From assembly GCA_900314885.1 (NCBI GenBank), contig OMWY01000011.1:1-64000 (forward strand): DNA of 64,000 nucleotides. The letters are read 5' to 3'. Positions 1-8,178 of the stretch are shown piece by piece. Below the pieces are notes generated by a model. It saw only the letters and a program-made list of their open reading frames with translations, searched no databases and was not told where the DNA came from. Within the stretch, counting starts at the first letter, position 1; each line of letters starts with the position of its first letter. The translations under genes were made by a program, and so were the position numbers. This stretch comes from an uncultured Eubacteriales bacterium. GTDB taxonomy: Bacteria; Bacillota; Clostridia; Lachnospirales; Lachnospiraceae.

Positions 1-15
1 CTTACTGTATTGCAT
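1..15 (-). CDS. 5' end of a gene leaving the window
   Basis: An ATG at 15-13 on the minus strand begins MQYSK and runs off the left edge. It is preceded by a strong Shine-Dalgarno (AAGGAG, plus-strand 22-27) and an extended -10 promoter further upstream. Only five codons are visible, so the product cannot be named. Confidence 0.4.
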
Positions 16-41
16 AGCTGTCTCCTTCCTGTGATATGCTT

Positions 42-50
42 ATTATACCA
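42..50 (-). promoter_or_regulatory. Extended -10 promoter for the outgoing gene
   Basis: On the minus strand this reads TGGTATAAT, a perfect -10 hexamer with the TGn extension of sigma-A promoters. It lies about 27 bp upstream of the ATG at 15. No good -35 box sits at 17 bp, which is common for extended -10 promoters. Confidence 0.45.
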
Positions 51-80
51 TACCACAAAACATTTTGCTTCCCTTGACAA

Positions 81-437
81 CTATTCTAACACATAGGGGT
101 AGCTTTTAAGTTGGCTCTCAAAGCCTTCTATCTCACCTTCAAGATCTGATATAGCGTTAAGAACCTCCATCGTTTCGTTTATGCTCTTCGCCTGGTCCAT
201 AAGGTCGTAATATTTCTCAAGAGCCTTTTTCTTTGCCGCGAGTCTTCCTTCAACATCAACATAATCTGCCGTAACATCGCTTGAGCTGTATGATTTCCTT
301 TTTACTGTAAATGGATTGTCCTTTTTTGTCATATTATCAAGGAAGGCATCCACCTTGTCTGTCGGGATACGAAGCGAAAAATCGGCGTAGTTTTCTTCCA
401 CATCAGAGTTTTCTATATATCCGTTATAATTTCCCAC
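81..437 (-). pseudogene. Relic of a DUF4349 lipoprotein-type gene
   Basis: The 118-residue frame matches the core of DUF4349 proteins: a beta segment (GGYIE-like NGYIEN, then LRIPTDKVDAFL) followed by the family's coiled coil, with SSSDVTADYVDVEGRL and a heptad-rich helix to LEGEIEGFESQL. Family members normally have a signal peptide before this core and a closing beta strand plus membrane helix after it; both are missing. The frame opens with a GTG only three codons after an in-frame TAG. Upstream on the minus strand an SD (GGAGG) is followed by an ATG that is immediately followed by TAG. Both ends therefore look lost and the gene is probably dead. The family assignment is by recognition; the truncation is visible directly. 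Confidence 0.6.
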
Positions 438-556
438 AGTACTCTAGCCATGATTCTACATCACTGACACCTCCGTCTTTTTTTATTATATACTAACTAT
501 AATAACACATATCAAAAAGAAATTAAAGGATTTTTTTGGTATATAGCTAATAAAGA

Positions 557-703
557 GTTACTGTTCAGGCCCGCCCATTCGAAATGCTATGCATTTCTCA
601 TGTGGCGGGTTCAAGGGGCTCACGCCCCTCATAACCCAACAAATATATAAAGTAATCACAGCAAGCTGTATTACTTCATAATTTGTTGGGTCTTAACAGT
701 AAC
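557..703. repeat. 147-bp multi-hairpin element with 9-bp terminal inverted repeats
   Basis: The element is bounded by GTTACTGTT (557-565) and its exact complement AACAGTAAC (695-703). Inside are three hairpins in series: CCCGCC/GGCGGG (570-575 with 604-609) enclosing GAAATGC/GCATTTC (581-597, loop TAT); AGGGGC/GCCCCT (614-629, loop TCAC); and ACCCAACAAAT/ATTTGTTGGGT (634-644 with 681-691). It fills most of the 310-bp gap between the DUF4349 relic and the GH5 relic and holds no plausible coding frame. It resembles a small non-autonomous palindromic element, but no family is recognised. Confidence 0.6.
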
Positions 704-732
704 AAAAAAGAGACCGGCATAAACCGGTCTCT
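703..732 (-). terminator. Intrinsic terminator of the GH5-derived gene
   Basis: Minus strand: AGAGACCGG (complement of 724-732), six-base loop, CCGGTCTCT, then a TTTTTTG tract. It lies 15 bp beyond the stop codon at 748, the expected place for the terminator of that gene. Confidence 0.8.
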
Positions 733-747
733 CATCATTGGTAACAA

Positions 748-2933
748 TTATTTTTTACTGCTTGATTTCTTTAATACCTTAATTTTGGTAACTACACCGT
801 TCTTGTTTACATAGTATCTCTTATTTTTGATAGTAACCCATGAACTTCTCTTTAAAGCACCACTCTTTCCTGCGATATATTTCTTACCTTTAACAGTGAT
901 AAGCTTGTTCTTGATTATCGCGCCTTTTTTATCGGTTATATAAAGCTTCTTTCCTGATTTAACAAAGGAATTCCTTACAAGCTTACCATTTTTGTTATAG
1001 CAATATATCTTGTTACTGCCCTTTTTCTTCTTCAATGTTACACTTACAGGTTTGGTCGTGGCTGAAGAAGTTTTCGAATCTGTATCCTTCACAGTAGATG
1101 AGTTGTCCTCTGTCGAAGAAACAGGCGTATCATTATCTTTTGTGTCAATGGCAGATGTGGTAGTGGTAGTAACCGGCGTTGTCGTATTCTGCTCAGACTT
1201 TGTAGGCTCAGGATTTACAGGTGTTTCTGTGGTTTCTTCTTTATTAGTGTTTGAAGGTTCAGATGTCTTACCGCTTGAATGATTTTCGCTAGTTCCAGAA
1301 CTGCTGTTATTATCTGAACCTCTTGATGGCTCTGATGGTTTTGATGGTTCAGCTGGTTTCTCCGGCTCAGCTGGCTTCTCAGGATCCGAAGGCTTTTCAG
1401 GCTCAACAGGAGTTTCCGGTTCTTCATCCTTAGGTAATTCCTCACCGTTCTTGCTGAACAGAAATTCTACTGTGAATGTCTCAACATCTTTGAAATCATC
1501 GGCGCTTAATATTTTCAGCGAGTCAGCTCCCCAAGGATTATTAAGATAGAGTCTGAAAGCCCCATCCTCTATACCTGTCACAGGAGCGCCGGTCAAGGTA
1601 ATCTCCTTGCCATTTACAAGTACCTTCTTAGGAACGATCTTATAATCAGCGAAATTATCTGACTTTCCAACTACAAGCTCAAGAAGGTTGAGGTCTGAAG
1701 TCTTAGCTGCGGCAGTACCGGTAAAGTCAAGAGAGACCGTATACCAGCCTTCTCCATCAATATCAGCATAGCTTGACTTGATACCGCCTTTATTGGATAC
1801 CGCCGTAAAATCGCTTGTAGTTCCGGCTGTTACGGACCAGTCGTTGTTAGCGTACATAAGCCATGCGTTTGACTTAGTGTCAGTAGGTTCTGTAGGCTCA
1901 GACGGCTCAGGCTTGTCGCTTGCCTTTATACGGCCCTCATCAGAATTTACGAACTTATAGGTAACGCTTATAGTCTTAACATCTTTTATCTTTGTTGTAT
2001 CAACGATTACCGGAGAATGTCCTTCAGGATAATCCTTTTCTTTAATATAAGGATTGGATATATTTACTCTGGTGCACTTGCCATCGTCGCTGCAGGTATA
2101 AGGAGTACCGGTAAGCTCTACATTTTCACCATTAATAGTAATATTTTCTATCAGTACGGAGTAATTCGGGAAAAGCTGCTCTCCGTGCATAATGCCGACT
2201 GCGGCAAAGCCGAGATCCTTAGCGCATCCGTCACTTGAATTTGTAAAGTCAAGACCGACTGTGTACTCAGCCTCGCCTGTTACGTCAACCGTTGTGGCAG
2301 TAACACCGGCTGATACACTGTTCTCATCGAAGTTATCGCCGACAGAGTACATTTTACCCCAGTCACTTGAAGCGTACATGAGCCATGAAAATGCCTCGTC
2401 GTCAGGAATCACCCTTGCGCTCGGAGCAGCGGCAAGGTCAGCGTCCATTTCCTTCTTGGCAGCTTCCTTTATCTCTTCATCGGTCATAGCTGCCTGATTG
2501 TCACGGCTGTGGGCCTTGAAAATTTCGGCTGTCTCAGTGAAACGGGCCTTTGCGCTGTCCTTATCAAACTCATAGTTCGCGTCCCAGAGTACAGGGCAAT
2601 AGCCGTAGTAATCACAGTTATTAAGAAGGTTCTTGATATAGGCAGGAATTGCTTCCTTCTTAAGGGTAAGCTCAGCATCATGGTTCTGAGGACCATACTC
2701 TCCTATAACAACACCGATTCCCTTTTCGGTAAATGCCGCCATCTTCGCAAGTGTATCATTTACCTTCTGGTACTCCTGCTGCCTGCCCCAAGAGTTTACT
2801 GTTCCGATGCAGTAATCAGATGGGTCATAAAAATGTACCGACACAAGGAGCTTATCACTTGCTGTGTCGCTAGGCATCTTAAAGCGGCTGTCAGCGCAAA
2901 CGCAAGCGACCGTTTGAATAGTTTTGTTCCCAT
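748..2933 (-). pseudogene. Decayed GH5 cellulase with tandem CBM-like modules and cell-wall-binding repeats
   Basis: The long frame (709 residues from 2877) begins in the middle of a GH5 catalytic domain. It keeps SVHFYDP, the nucleophile motif GEYG (about residue 60) and the LWDANYEF tryptophan strand, but lacks the N-terminal half with the NEP acid/base glutamate. Upstream, a good SD (AAAGGAG) and ATG at 2933 start a secretion-signal-like peptide (MGTKLFKRSLAFALTAAL), but that ATG is 56 bases above the long frame's ATG, so it is out of frame. The simplest reading is a deletion joining the signal peptide to mid-GH5 with frame loss. Downstream come two related beta-sandwich modules, each opening WLMYAxxDW (about residues 163-330 and 338-480), a PEKPAEP-type linker, a Ser/Thr-rich stretch and about four Y/K-rich cell-wall-binding repeats to the C terminus. 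The CBM family was not assigned. The original enzyme would have been secreted and wall-attached. Confidence 0.75.
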
Positions 2934-3046
2934 AATATCTCCTTTTCGCTTTTCAGCCCTTCAAAGGCTGTAATTCGATTATAGGAGATATTTTCGCTAA
3001 AGATTAGATGAAAAAATAAACTTTTAATCCGCCAAAACAATACAAA

Positions 3047-3604
3047 TCAATTCATGCCGTTAAGCAGTTCGTCATAACACTTCCTGCACATGGCACGATA
3101 CTTATCTTCGCTGCCTATTTCAATCTGGTTACCCTCGGTTACGAGCTTGCCGTCCTTGAAGCGGGCATTGACCACAGCCCGCCTTCCACATTTGCAGATG
3201 CTTTTTATCTCCTGCATGGAATCACAGAGCTCCACGATACGCTTGCTGCCGGGAAACATTTTACGCTGGAAGTCGGTCAAGAGGCCAAAACACATCACGA
3301 CCTTATCGCTGCTTATCTTATAAAATCTGTCGACAAGCGCGGCTGATAAAAACTGGGCTTCGTCTATCATTATCACAGGATAATCCCTGCATAAGGCTTC
3401 TACATCACTGTCGTCATTTATTAATATACATGGTTTTGACAGTCCGATTCTTGAGCTAATAACAGCCTTCCCTTCGCGAGTATCTGTGCTGGGCTTTAGA
3501 AGCAAAACCTTAATATCCTGCTCATCATAGTTATGCTCAATCATTAACAAATTCGCTGATTTCGAGCTGTTCATAGTCCCATATTTAAAATATAATCCTG
3601 ACAT
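3047..3604 (-). CDS. tdk: Thymidine kinase (type II)
   Basis: The enzyme phosphorylates thymidine with ATP in pyrimidine salvage. The 185 residues are normal for type II thymidine kinases. A P-loop variant GTMNSSKS lies at residues 9-16, the Mg-binding DEAQF near residue 99, and zinc ligands CKC and CRKC in the C-terminal lasso region. The start has an AGGAG about 11 bp upstream. The gene stands alone, divergent from the threonine-aldolase-like gene, and has a near-consensus promoter at 3661-3689. Confidence 0.92.
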   Translation of the reverse strand: MSGLYFKYGTMNSSKSANLLMIEHNYDEQDIKVLLLKPSTDTREGKAVISSRIGLSKPCILINDDSDVEALCRDYPVIMIDEAQFLSAALVDRFYKISSDKVVMCFGLLTDFQRKMFPGSKRIVELCDSMQEIKSICKCGRRAVVNARFKDGKLVTEGNQIEIGSEDKYRAMCRKCYDELLNGMN

Positions 3605-3660
3605 AACCCCATAATCTCCTGTTTACAGTATTTGCCATATGTAAGTGGCCATTACTAAAC

Positions 3661-3689
3661 ATTATACTTACCTGAAAAAGTATAGTCAA
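3661..3689 (-). promoter_or_regulatory. Sigma-A promoter of tdk
   Basis: Minus strand: TTGACT (3689-3684), 17-bp spacer, TATAAT (3666-3661). It is 57 bp above the tdk start and overlaps the divergent control region of the aldolase gene. A second TATAAT at 3709-3714 on the plus strand may serve the aldolase gene, but its -35 is poor. Confidence 0.75.
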
Positions 3690-3774
3690 GATAAAGTTTG
3701 TTATTGCTTATAATGATGTGTTGTGGTATTCTTTTCATAGATTCTGCCGATACGCATATATTAAGGAGAGAAAT

Positions 3775-4794
3775 ATGTTACATTTTGAAAGCGATTATAT
3801 GGAAACCTGTCACCCTCTCATTTTAAAGAAGCTTGAGGAAATAAACTTCGAGAAAAATGTCGGATATGGGTGTGATGGTTATTGTGACCGAGCTATAGCT
3901 AAGATAAAAAAGGCATGCGGACGTGATGATATTAAGGTTCAGTTCTTAGTTGGCGGAACCCAGACAAACTCTACCGTAATAAGAGCTGTTCTTCGCCCTG
4001 CCTTCGGTGTTATCAGCGCTGACACGGGTCATATAGCTGTACATGAGGCCGGAGCTGTTGAGGCAAGCGGCCATAAGGTCCTTACAATTAAGGGCCATAA
4101 CGGAAAGATATCGGGAGCGGATGTGGCTTCCTACATGGAGAATTTCAAGGCGGACAGCAACTGGGAGCATGAAGTCCGCCCCGGCATGGTTTACATTTCT
4201 CATCCTACAGAGTATGGAACACTCTATACGAACGATGAACTTGTCGATCTTTATGCTGTATGCAGGAAATATAAACTTCCTCTCTTTGTGGATGGCGCAA
4301 GACTAGGATATGGCCTAGCGGCCGGGGAAATTACTCTTCCCTTCTTAACCGATCACTGCGACGTATTTTATATAGGCGGAACCAAGGTCGGCGCCATGTT
4401 TGGTGAGGCTGTAGTATTTACTGATGAAAGGCTCGCGGAGGATTTCTTTACCATCAAGAAAATGTCAGGCGGTCTGCTTGCTAAGGGATGGCTCTTAGGC
4501 GTGCAGTTTGATGTGCTCTTTACAGACGATAATTACCTTAAGATATCTAAAAACGCTATCGACACAGCTATGGCCATAAAGAAAGGTCTTACTGAAAAAG
4601 GTATGACGAGTTACATGGACTCTCCTACCAACCAGCAGTTTTTCCTCGTTACTAATGAAGAGGAAAAACGGATCAGTGAATTCACCGGTTATGGTTTTAT
4701 GGAAAAACCTGATAAGGATCACTCCGTTATCAGGTTCTGTACCAGCTGGGCTACAAGGATGGAAGATGTAAATGAACTGCTCTCCCACTTCTAA
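3775..4794 (+). CDS. Threonine aldolase family PLP enzyme (low-specificity L-threonine aldolase-like)
   Basis: This is a fold-type I PLP enzyme of the beta-eliminating lyase/threonine aldolase family, which cleaves L-threonine or allo-threonine to glycine and acetaldehyde. Visible marks are VGGTQTNS near residue 60 (cofactor phosphate), HEAGAVE, the aspartate in DGARLGY and the PLP lysine in YIGGTKVG. The start is the ATG at 3775, preceded by AAGGAGAG; a longer in-frame TTG start at 3718 lacks an SD. The 339 residues fit the family. The last 44 bp overlap the 3' end of the HNH gene on the other strand. The exact substrate is not proven by sequence. Confidence 0.85.
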   Translation: MLHFESDYMETCHPLILKKLEEINFEKNVGYGCDGYCDRAIAKIKKACGRDDIKVQFLVGGTQTNSTVIRAVLRPAFGVISADTGHIAVHEAGAVEASGHKVLTIKGHNGKISGADVASYMENFKADSNWEHEVRPGMVYISHPTEYGTLYTNDELVDLYAVCRKYKLPLFVDGARLGYGLAAGEITLPFLTDHCDVFYIGGTKVGAMFGEAVVFTDERLAEDFFTIKKMSGGLLAKGWLLGVQFDVLFTDDNYLKISKNAIDTAMAIKKGLTEKGMTSYMDSPTNQQFFLVTNEEEKRISEFTGYGFMEKPDKDHSVIRFCTSWATRMEDVNELLSHF

Positions 4795-5401
4795 TTATCT
4801 CAGGTGACGGTAATTGTACTTCTATCAGACCAAAGCAGTTCAGGGCATATAATAATAAATAAATCAAAACAAGGCATATCAGGAATTTAATTATTTTTCT
4901 GATATGCCAGATGAAATAATTTTTTCCTATCTTCGCCTTCCATATCCAACCGTTAGTGTTTGCGGATTTCCGCTCATTGCAGGAGCTGCAGGCGCATACA
5001 AGGTTGCGCGGATCATTTATTGATGAATATCCCTTACGTTCTAATTTTTTTCGAATTGTCGGGTTTTCCTGGGCTATTTTTACAGGATAGATATGGTCAA
5101 CAGTAACCTTATCCTCAGGCAATAGCCTGCCACAATACGCACAGATATATAATCCGAAAAGATAAGGCCTGTTATTGTCAAAAAATATCTTCCTGTAATT
5201 AGCTGATCTGTCTGTAAATTCATTAATGTATTTAGCCTTCATGCCTTTATTTTCGCACTTACGGGCTAATTTTTCACACCTTTTTTCCTTTCCAAAATAA
5301 ATATACCTGTTTCCACTGTCATGGCGGAATCCATGGAAGAATAAATATATCCTGTGGTGCCCTGTTTCCGGTCCGTATACAAGGATTTTAGCTGAACTCA
5401 T
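4751..5401 (-). CDS. HNH endonuclease with C-terminal membrane helix
   Basis: The protein carries a classic HNH/McrA-type nuclease core: zinc pair CAYCG, catalytic VDHIYPV, then DPRNLVCACSSCNERKS. After it comes a basic stretch and one long hydrophobic helix (about 22 residues, ending YALNCFGLI), so the nuclease is probably held at the membrane, which is unusual for this family. The N-terminal 95 residues are not recognised. The ATG at 5401 has GGTGG about 7 bp upstream and is preferred to the in-frame TTG at 5416, which overlaps the stop of the SEDS-PBP gene by four bases. It is the last gene of the pfkB-ruvAB-zapA operon and overlaps the aldolase gene tail to tail. The target DNA is unknown. 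Confidence 0.75.
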   Translation of the reverse strand: MSSAKILVYGPETGHHRIYLFFHGFRHDSGNRYIYFGKEKRCEKLARKCENKGMKAKYINEFTDRSANYRKIFFDNNRPYLFGLYICAYCGRLLPEDKVTVDHIYPVKIAQENPTIRKKLERKGYSSINDPRNLVCACSSCNERKSANTNGWIWKAKIGKNYFIWHIRKIIKFLICLVLIYLLLYALNCFGLIEVQLPSPEIIRSGRAVHLHLPSL

Positions 5402-5412
5402 ATATACCACCG

Positions 5413-8178
5413 TCAATAATTTGAAAATACGCTGTAAACCACATCGGTCGCAGAGAGATTTCCCCTCTTCTCTCCTTCAAGAACTACCGCTATAGCCACA
5501 GTCTTCTTTCCCTTTTTACCAAATCCGGTGAACCAGGAGTGAGCCAATTTCTCGCCATTTTCGTCATTATATTCTGCCGTACCGGTCTTTCCATACATAT
5601 CCCAGGCTGAAAGCCATGATAACTTCTTAGCTGTGCCTTCGTCTACTACAGCCTTCATAAATTTCTTAAGGACCTTCGCCTCTTTTTCGGAACAGATGGT
5701 TGTATACTCAGAAGGACTATATGACTTAATTGTGCGCTTCCCGTCATATGTTGAAATGCTGTCAACGAGGTAAGGCTTCATCACCACGCCATTATTAGCT
5801 ATGGCTGCGGCAAGCATTGCGTTATGAGCCGGACTTATCTGGGTCTTGCCCTGGCCTATAGCTGTCTGCATTATTTCATCCGTTTTGGCGCCTGTATTAA
5901 GTGTAAAGGAACTTTTATTCGCCGCAATCGGAAATGGCAAGCTTTCGTTAAACATAAGACTGTCGGCCAGATCATGGTATTCACTGAGGTTGAAATCAAG
6001 CCCCATGCTTGCAAAGGCGCTATTGCAGGAATTAGCGAAAGCATCCGTAAAATCCTCTTCGCCATGAGCTGTATGGTTATAGCACTCTATAGTTGTCTTA
6101 CCCTTCGTTATATCACCGGTACAGTCAAATTTGAATTTTTTATACGTCTTATTCTCCCGAATATATTCGAGACTGCTGACGATTTTAAATGTGGAACCAG
6201 GCGGATACAGGCCATTTACAGCCCGATTTAGGAGGCTTGCGTCACTGCCTGTTAATTGGGTTAAGGCGGTATAATTAGCGTCAACCGTGTTCGGGTCGTA
6301 ATCCGGTTTTGACACAAGGGCAAGTATACGGCCCGTAGAAGGCTCAATTGCTACCGCCGCTCCGGGATATCCTGTCATGGCTTTATCGAGCGCAAGCTGA
6401 AGCTTCGTATCAAGCGTAGAGTTAACCGAATTTCCTTCATTTTTCTCACCGGAAAATCTCTCACCAATGCGTTTAAATACGTTATCATCACTTGTAAAGA
6501 GCTGATAGTTCATAAGAGCCTCTATGCCTGTTTTTCCGTCCACATTTCTACCTACTACATGACTGTAAATATCCGAATATGGATAGACTCTGACACTGCT
6601 GCCATCCTTTTCTTTTGTGTAAGCAAGGACCGTTCCGTCATTTGCGAGAATCTTCCCGCGGGAAATGGTTGAAGCGTAGAGGTCAAGTCTCTTATTGTAA
6701 GCGTTATTTATAACCTTAGGCGTAACAGCGAACTGAAAATAAGTTAAATAAGCTATCAGAGCGGTAAAAAGCCCGACAAAGGTATATGTTATTCCGACAG
6801 GCCTTGAGATTGATTTTATCTCAGTCCTTCTCTCCTTTCCTTTAGTCGAAGCCGCCTGCTCTGATACCCTGTTCTTAGCGTTATTTGCGACATAAAGCCC
6901 TTGAATTATGGAATAAATCATAATGGTACTAATAACAGATGACCCGCCATAGCTTACGAGAGCCATCGTGACACCGGTTGAAGGAACCATTTTTATGGCG
7001 CCGCCTATGCTTAAGATCAGCTGCACCCCGTACATGACGCAGCAGCCTATGGATATTAACTGGTGAAAACTATTCTTAATTCTCCAGGCGATATTTATCA
7101 TAATCATAAATGTGCAGAGATAGATAAGTATAAGGCAGAAGCCGAATAATATCCCCATCTCCTCACAGATGCCCGAAAAAATAAAGTCGCTTGATACAAC
7201 AGGGGTTATCTTAGGCGCGCCGTTACAGAGACCGAAGCCAAACCAGCCTCCGCTTCCTATGCCAAATAGAGACTGGGCTACCTGGTAGCCTTCCCTGTCT
7301 ATATATTTCCAAGGGTCAAGAAAAGCCATAACTCTTACCTGAACATGAGAAAAATGCTGATAGCCGATAATGGAAGCGGCGACACCTCCGAGGCACATGA
7401 CAGAGAGAAGGATTTTATTCCTCGTGCCGCACCACATCATGACAGCGAAGGTCACAAAGAAAATCAAGGCGCCACCGAGATCCTTTTCCGCGACAAGGAG
7501 AAGAATCATTATTCCCGAAAGAATGGTTACGGCAATTACGGAAATTAATTCCGTGCTCACATAGAGCATTGACGCTATCATGAAAATAAGGAGAATTTTT
7601 ACAAATTCAGAAGGCTGTAAGGTAAATTTACCAAATAAAGTAATCCAGTTTTTCGCTCCGTAATGTACTTCACCCTTTAAGTATACGTAGCCTAAAACAG
7701 CGATTCCAAGAATTCCGTATACAAAACCGACATTTCTAAGGAACTTCGCCTTTTCTATGAAATAAGGAATTAAAAGACAGATGGTTAAGGCAGCTCCGGA
7801 GAAAATCGTCTGCTTTACGGAAGCGTCAAAATCCAGTCTGCTTATAAATATAAATCCCGTGCTCAGCAAAAAGAGCATATGAAGAAAAAGCATCACAGAC
7901 ATTGTCCTGTAAATACTTCTGTACAGAAGCAGAGAAGCTATCATCAGGGCAAGCTCGGCCGCATAAAGCAAGAGATATTTTATTTCATAATTATTATGGA
8001 TAAATATACACAAAAAACCAAGAAAATGATATACAATTATTATACAAGCCTCAGAACTGTATATTTTTCTCTTTTTATCATCACTTATCCTCGCAAGCGC
8101 TCTGAAGCCTGAATAGGTATAAATTGCAGCGAGGATAAGGATAATATACTTTACTATATCACTGATTAACGAAGGCAA
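5413..8178 (-). CDS. Natural fusion: SEDS glycosyltransferase (FtsW/RodA) + class B penicillin-binding transpeptidase
   Basis: The 921 residues join two partners that are normally separate. Residues 1-430 form a polytopic SEDS domain (LQPSEFVKI near 190; SSDFIFSGICEEMG near 322; STGVTMALVSYGGSS near 400), which polymerises lipid II. After a short loop a further membrane helix (about 455-480) leads into an extracellular PbpA-like transpeptidase: SRGKILANDGTVLAY near 505, the active-site STFK near 660, SCN near 717 and KTG near 864, which crosslinks glycan strands. The start is TTG, decided by AAAGGAG eight bases upstream; no ATG occurs nearby. It overlaps the U32 gene by 13 bp. A separate RodA (28675) and PBP2 (31696) are also present, so this is a second, fused SEDS-bPBP system. 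Confidence 0.92.
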   Translation of the reverse strand: MPSLISDIVKYIILILAAIYTYSGFRALARISDDKKRKIYSSEACIIIVYHFLGFLCIFIHNNYEIKYLLLYAAELALMIASLLLYRSIYRTMSVMLFLHMLFLLSTGFIFISRLDFDASVKQTIFSGAALTICLLIPYFIEKAKFLRNVGFVYGILGIAVLGYVYLKGEVHYGAKNWITLFGKFTLQPSEFVKILLIFMIASMLYVSTELISVIAVTILSGIMILLLVAEKDLGGALIFFVTFAVMMWCGTRNKILLSVMCLGGVAASIIGYQHFSHVQVRVMAFLDPWKYIDREGYQVAQSLFGIGSGGWFGFGLCNGAPKITPVVSSDFIFSGICEEMGILFGFCLILIYLCTFMIMINIAWRIKNSFHQLISIGCCVMYGVQLILSIGGAIKMVPSTGVTMALVSYGGSSVISTIMIYSIIQGLYVANNAKNRVSEQAASTKGKERRTEIKSISRPVGITYTFVGLFTALIAYLTYFQFAVTPKVINNAYNKRLDLYASTISRGKILANDGTVLAYTKEKDGSSVRVYPYSDIYSHVVGRNVDGKTGIEALMNYQLFTSDDNVFKRIGERFSGEKNEGNSVNSTLDTKLQLALDKAMTGYPGAAVAIEPSTGRILALVSKPDYDPNTVDANYTALTQLTGSDASLLNRAVNGLYPPGSTFKIVSSLEYIRENKTYKKFKFDCTGDITKGKTTIECYNHTAHGEEDFTDAFANSCNSAFASMGLDFNLSEYHDLADSLMFNESLPFPIAANKSSFTLNTGAKTDEIMQTAIGQGKTQISPAHNAMLAAAIANNGVVMKPYLVDSISTYDGKRTIKSYSPSEYTTICSEKEAKVLKKFMKAVVDEGTAKKLSWLSAWDMYGKTGTAEYNDENGEKLAHSWFTGFGKKGKKTVAIAVVLEGEKRGNLSATDVVYSVFSNY

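Noticed and set aside
2509..2973. 154-codon frame opposite the GH5 relic
   Set aside because: Antisense shadow covering the GH5 region and its leader; no family features.
4751..5401. Homing endonuclease or group I/II intron remnant
   Set aside because: The HNH gene lies in an operon, not in a split gene, and no intron structure or reverse transcriptase is near.
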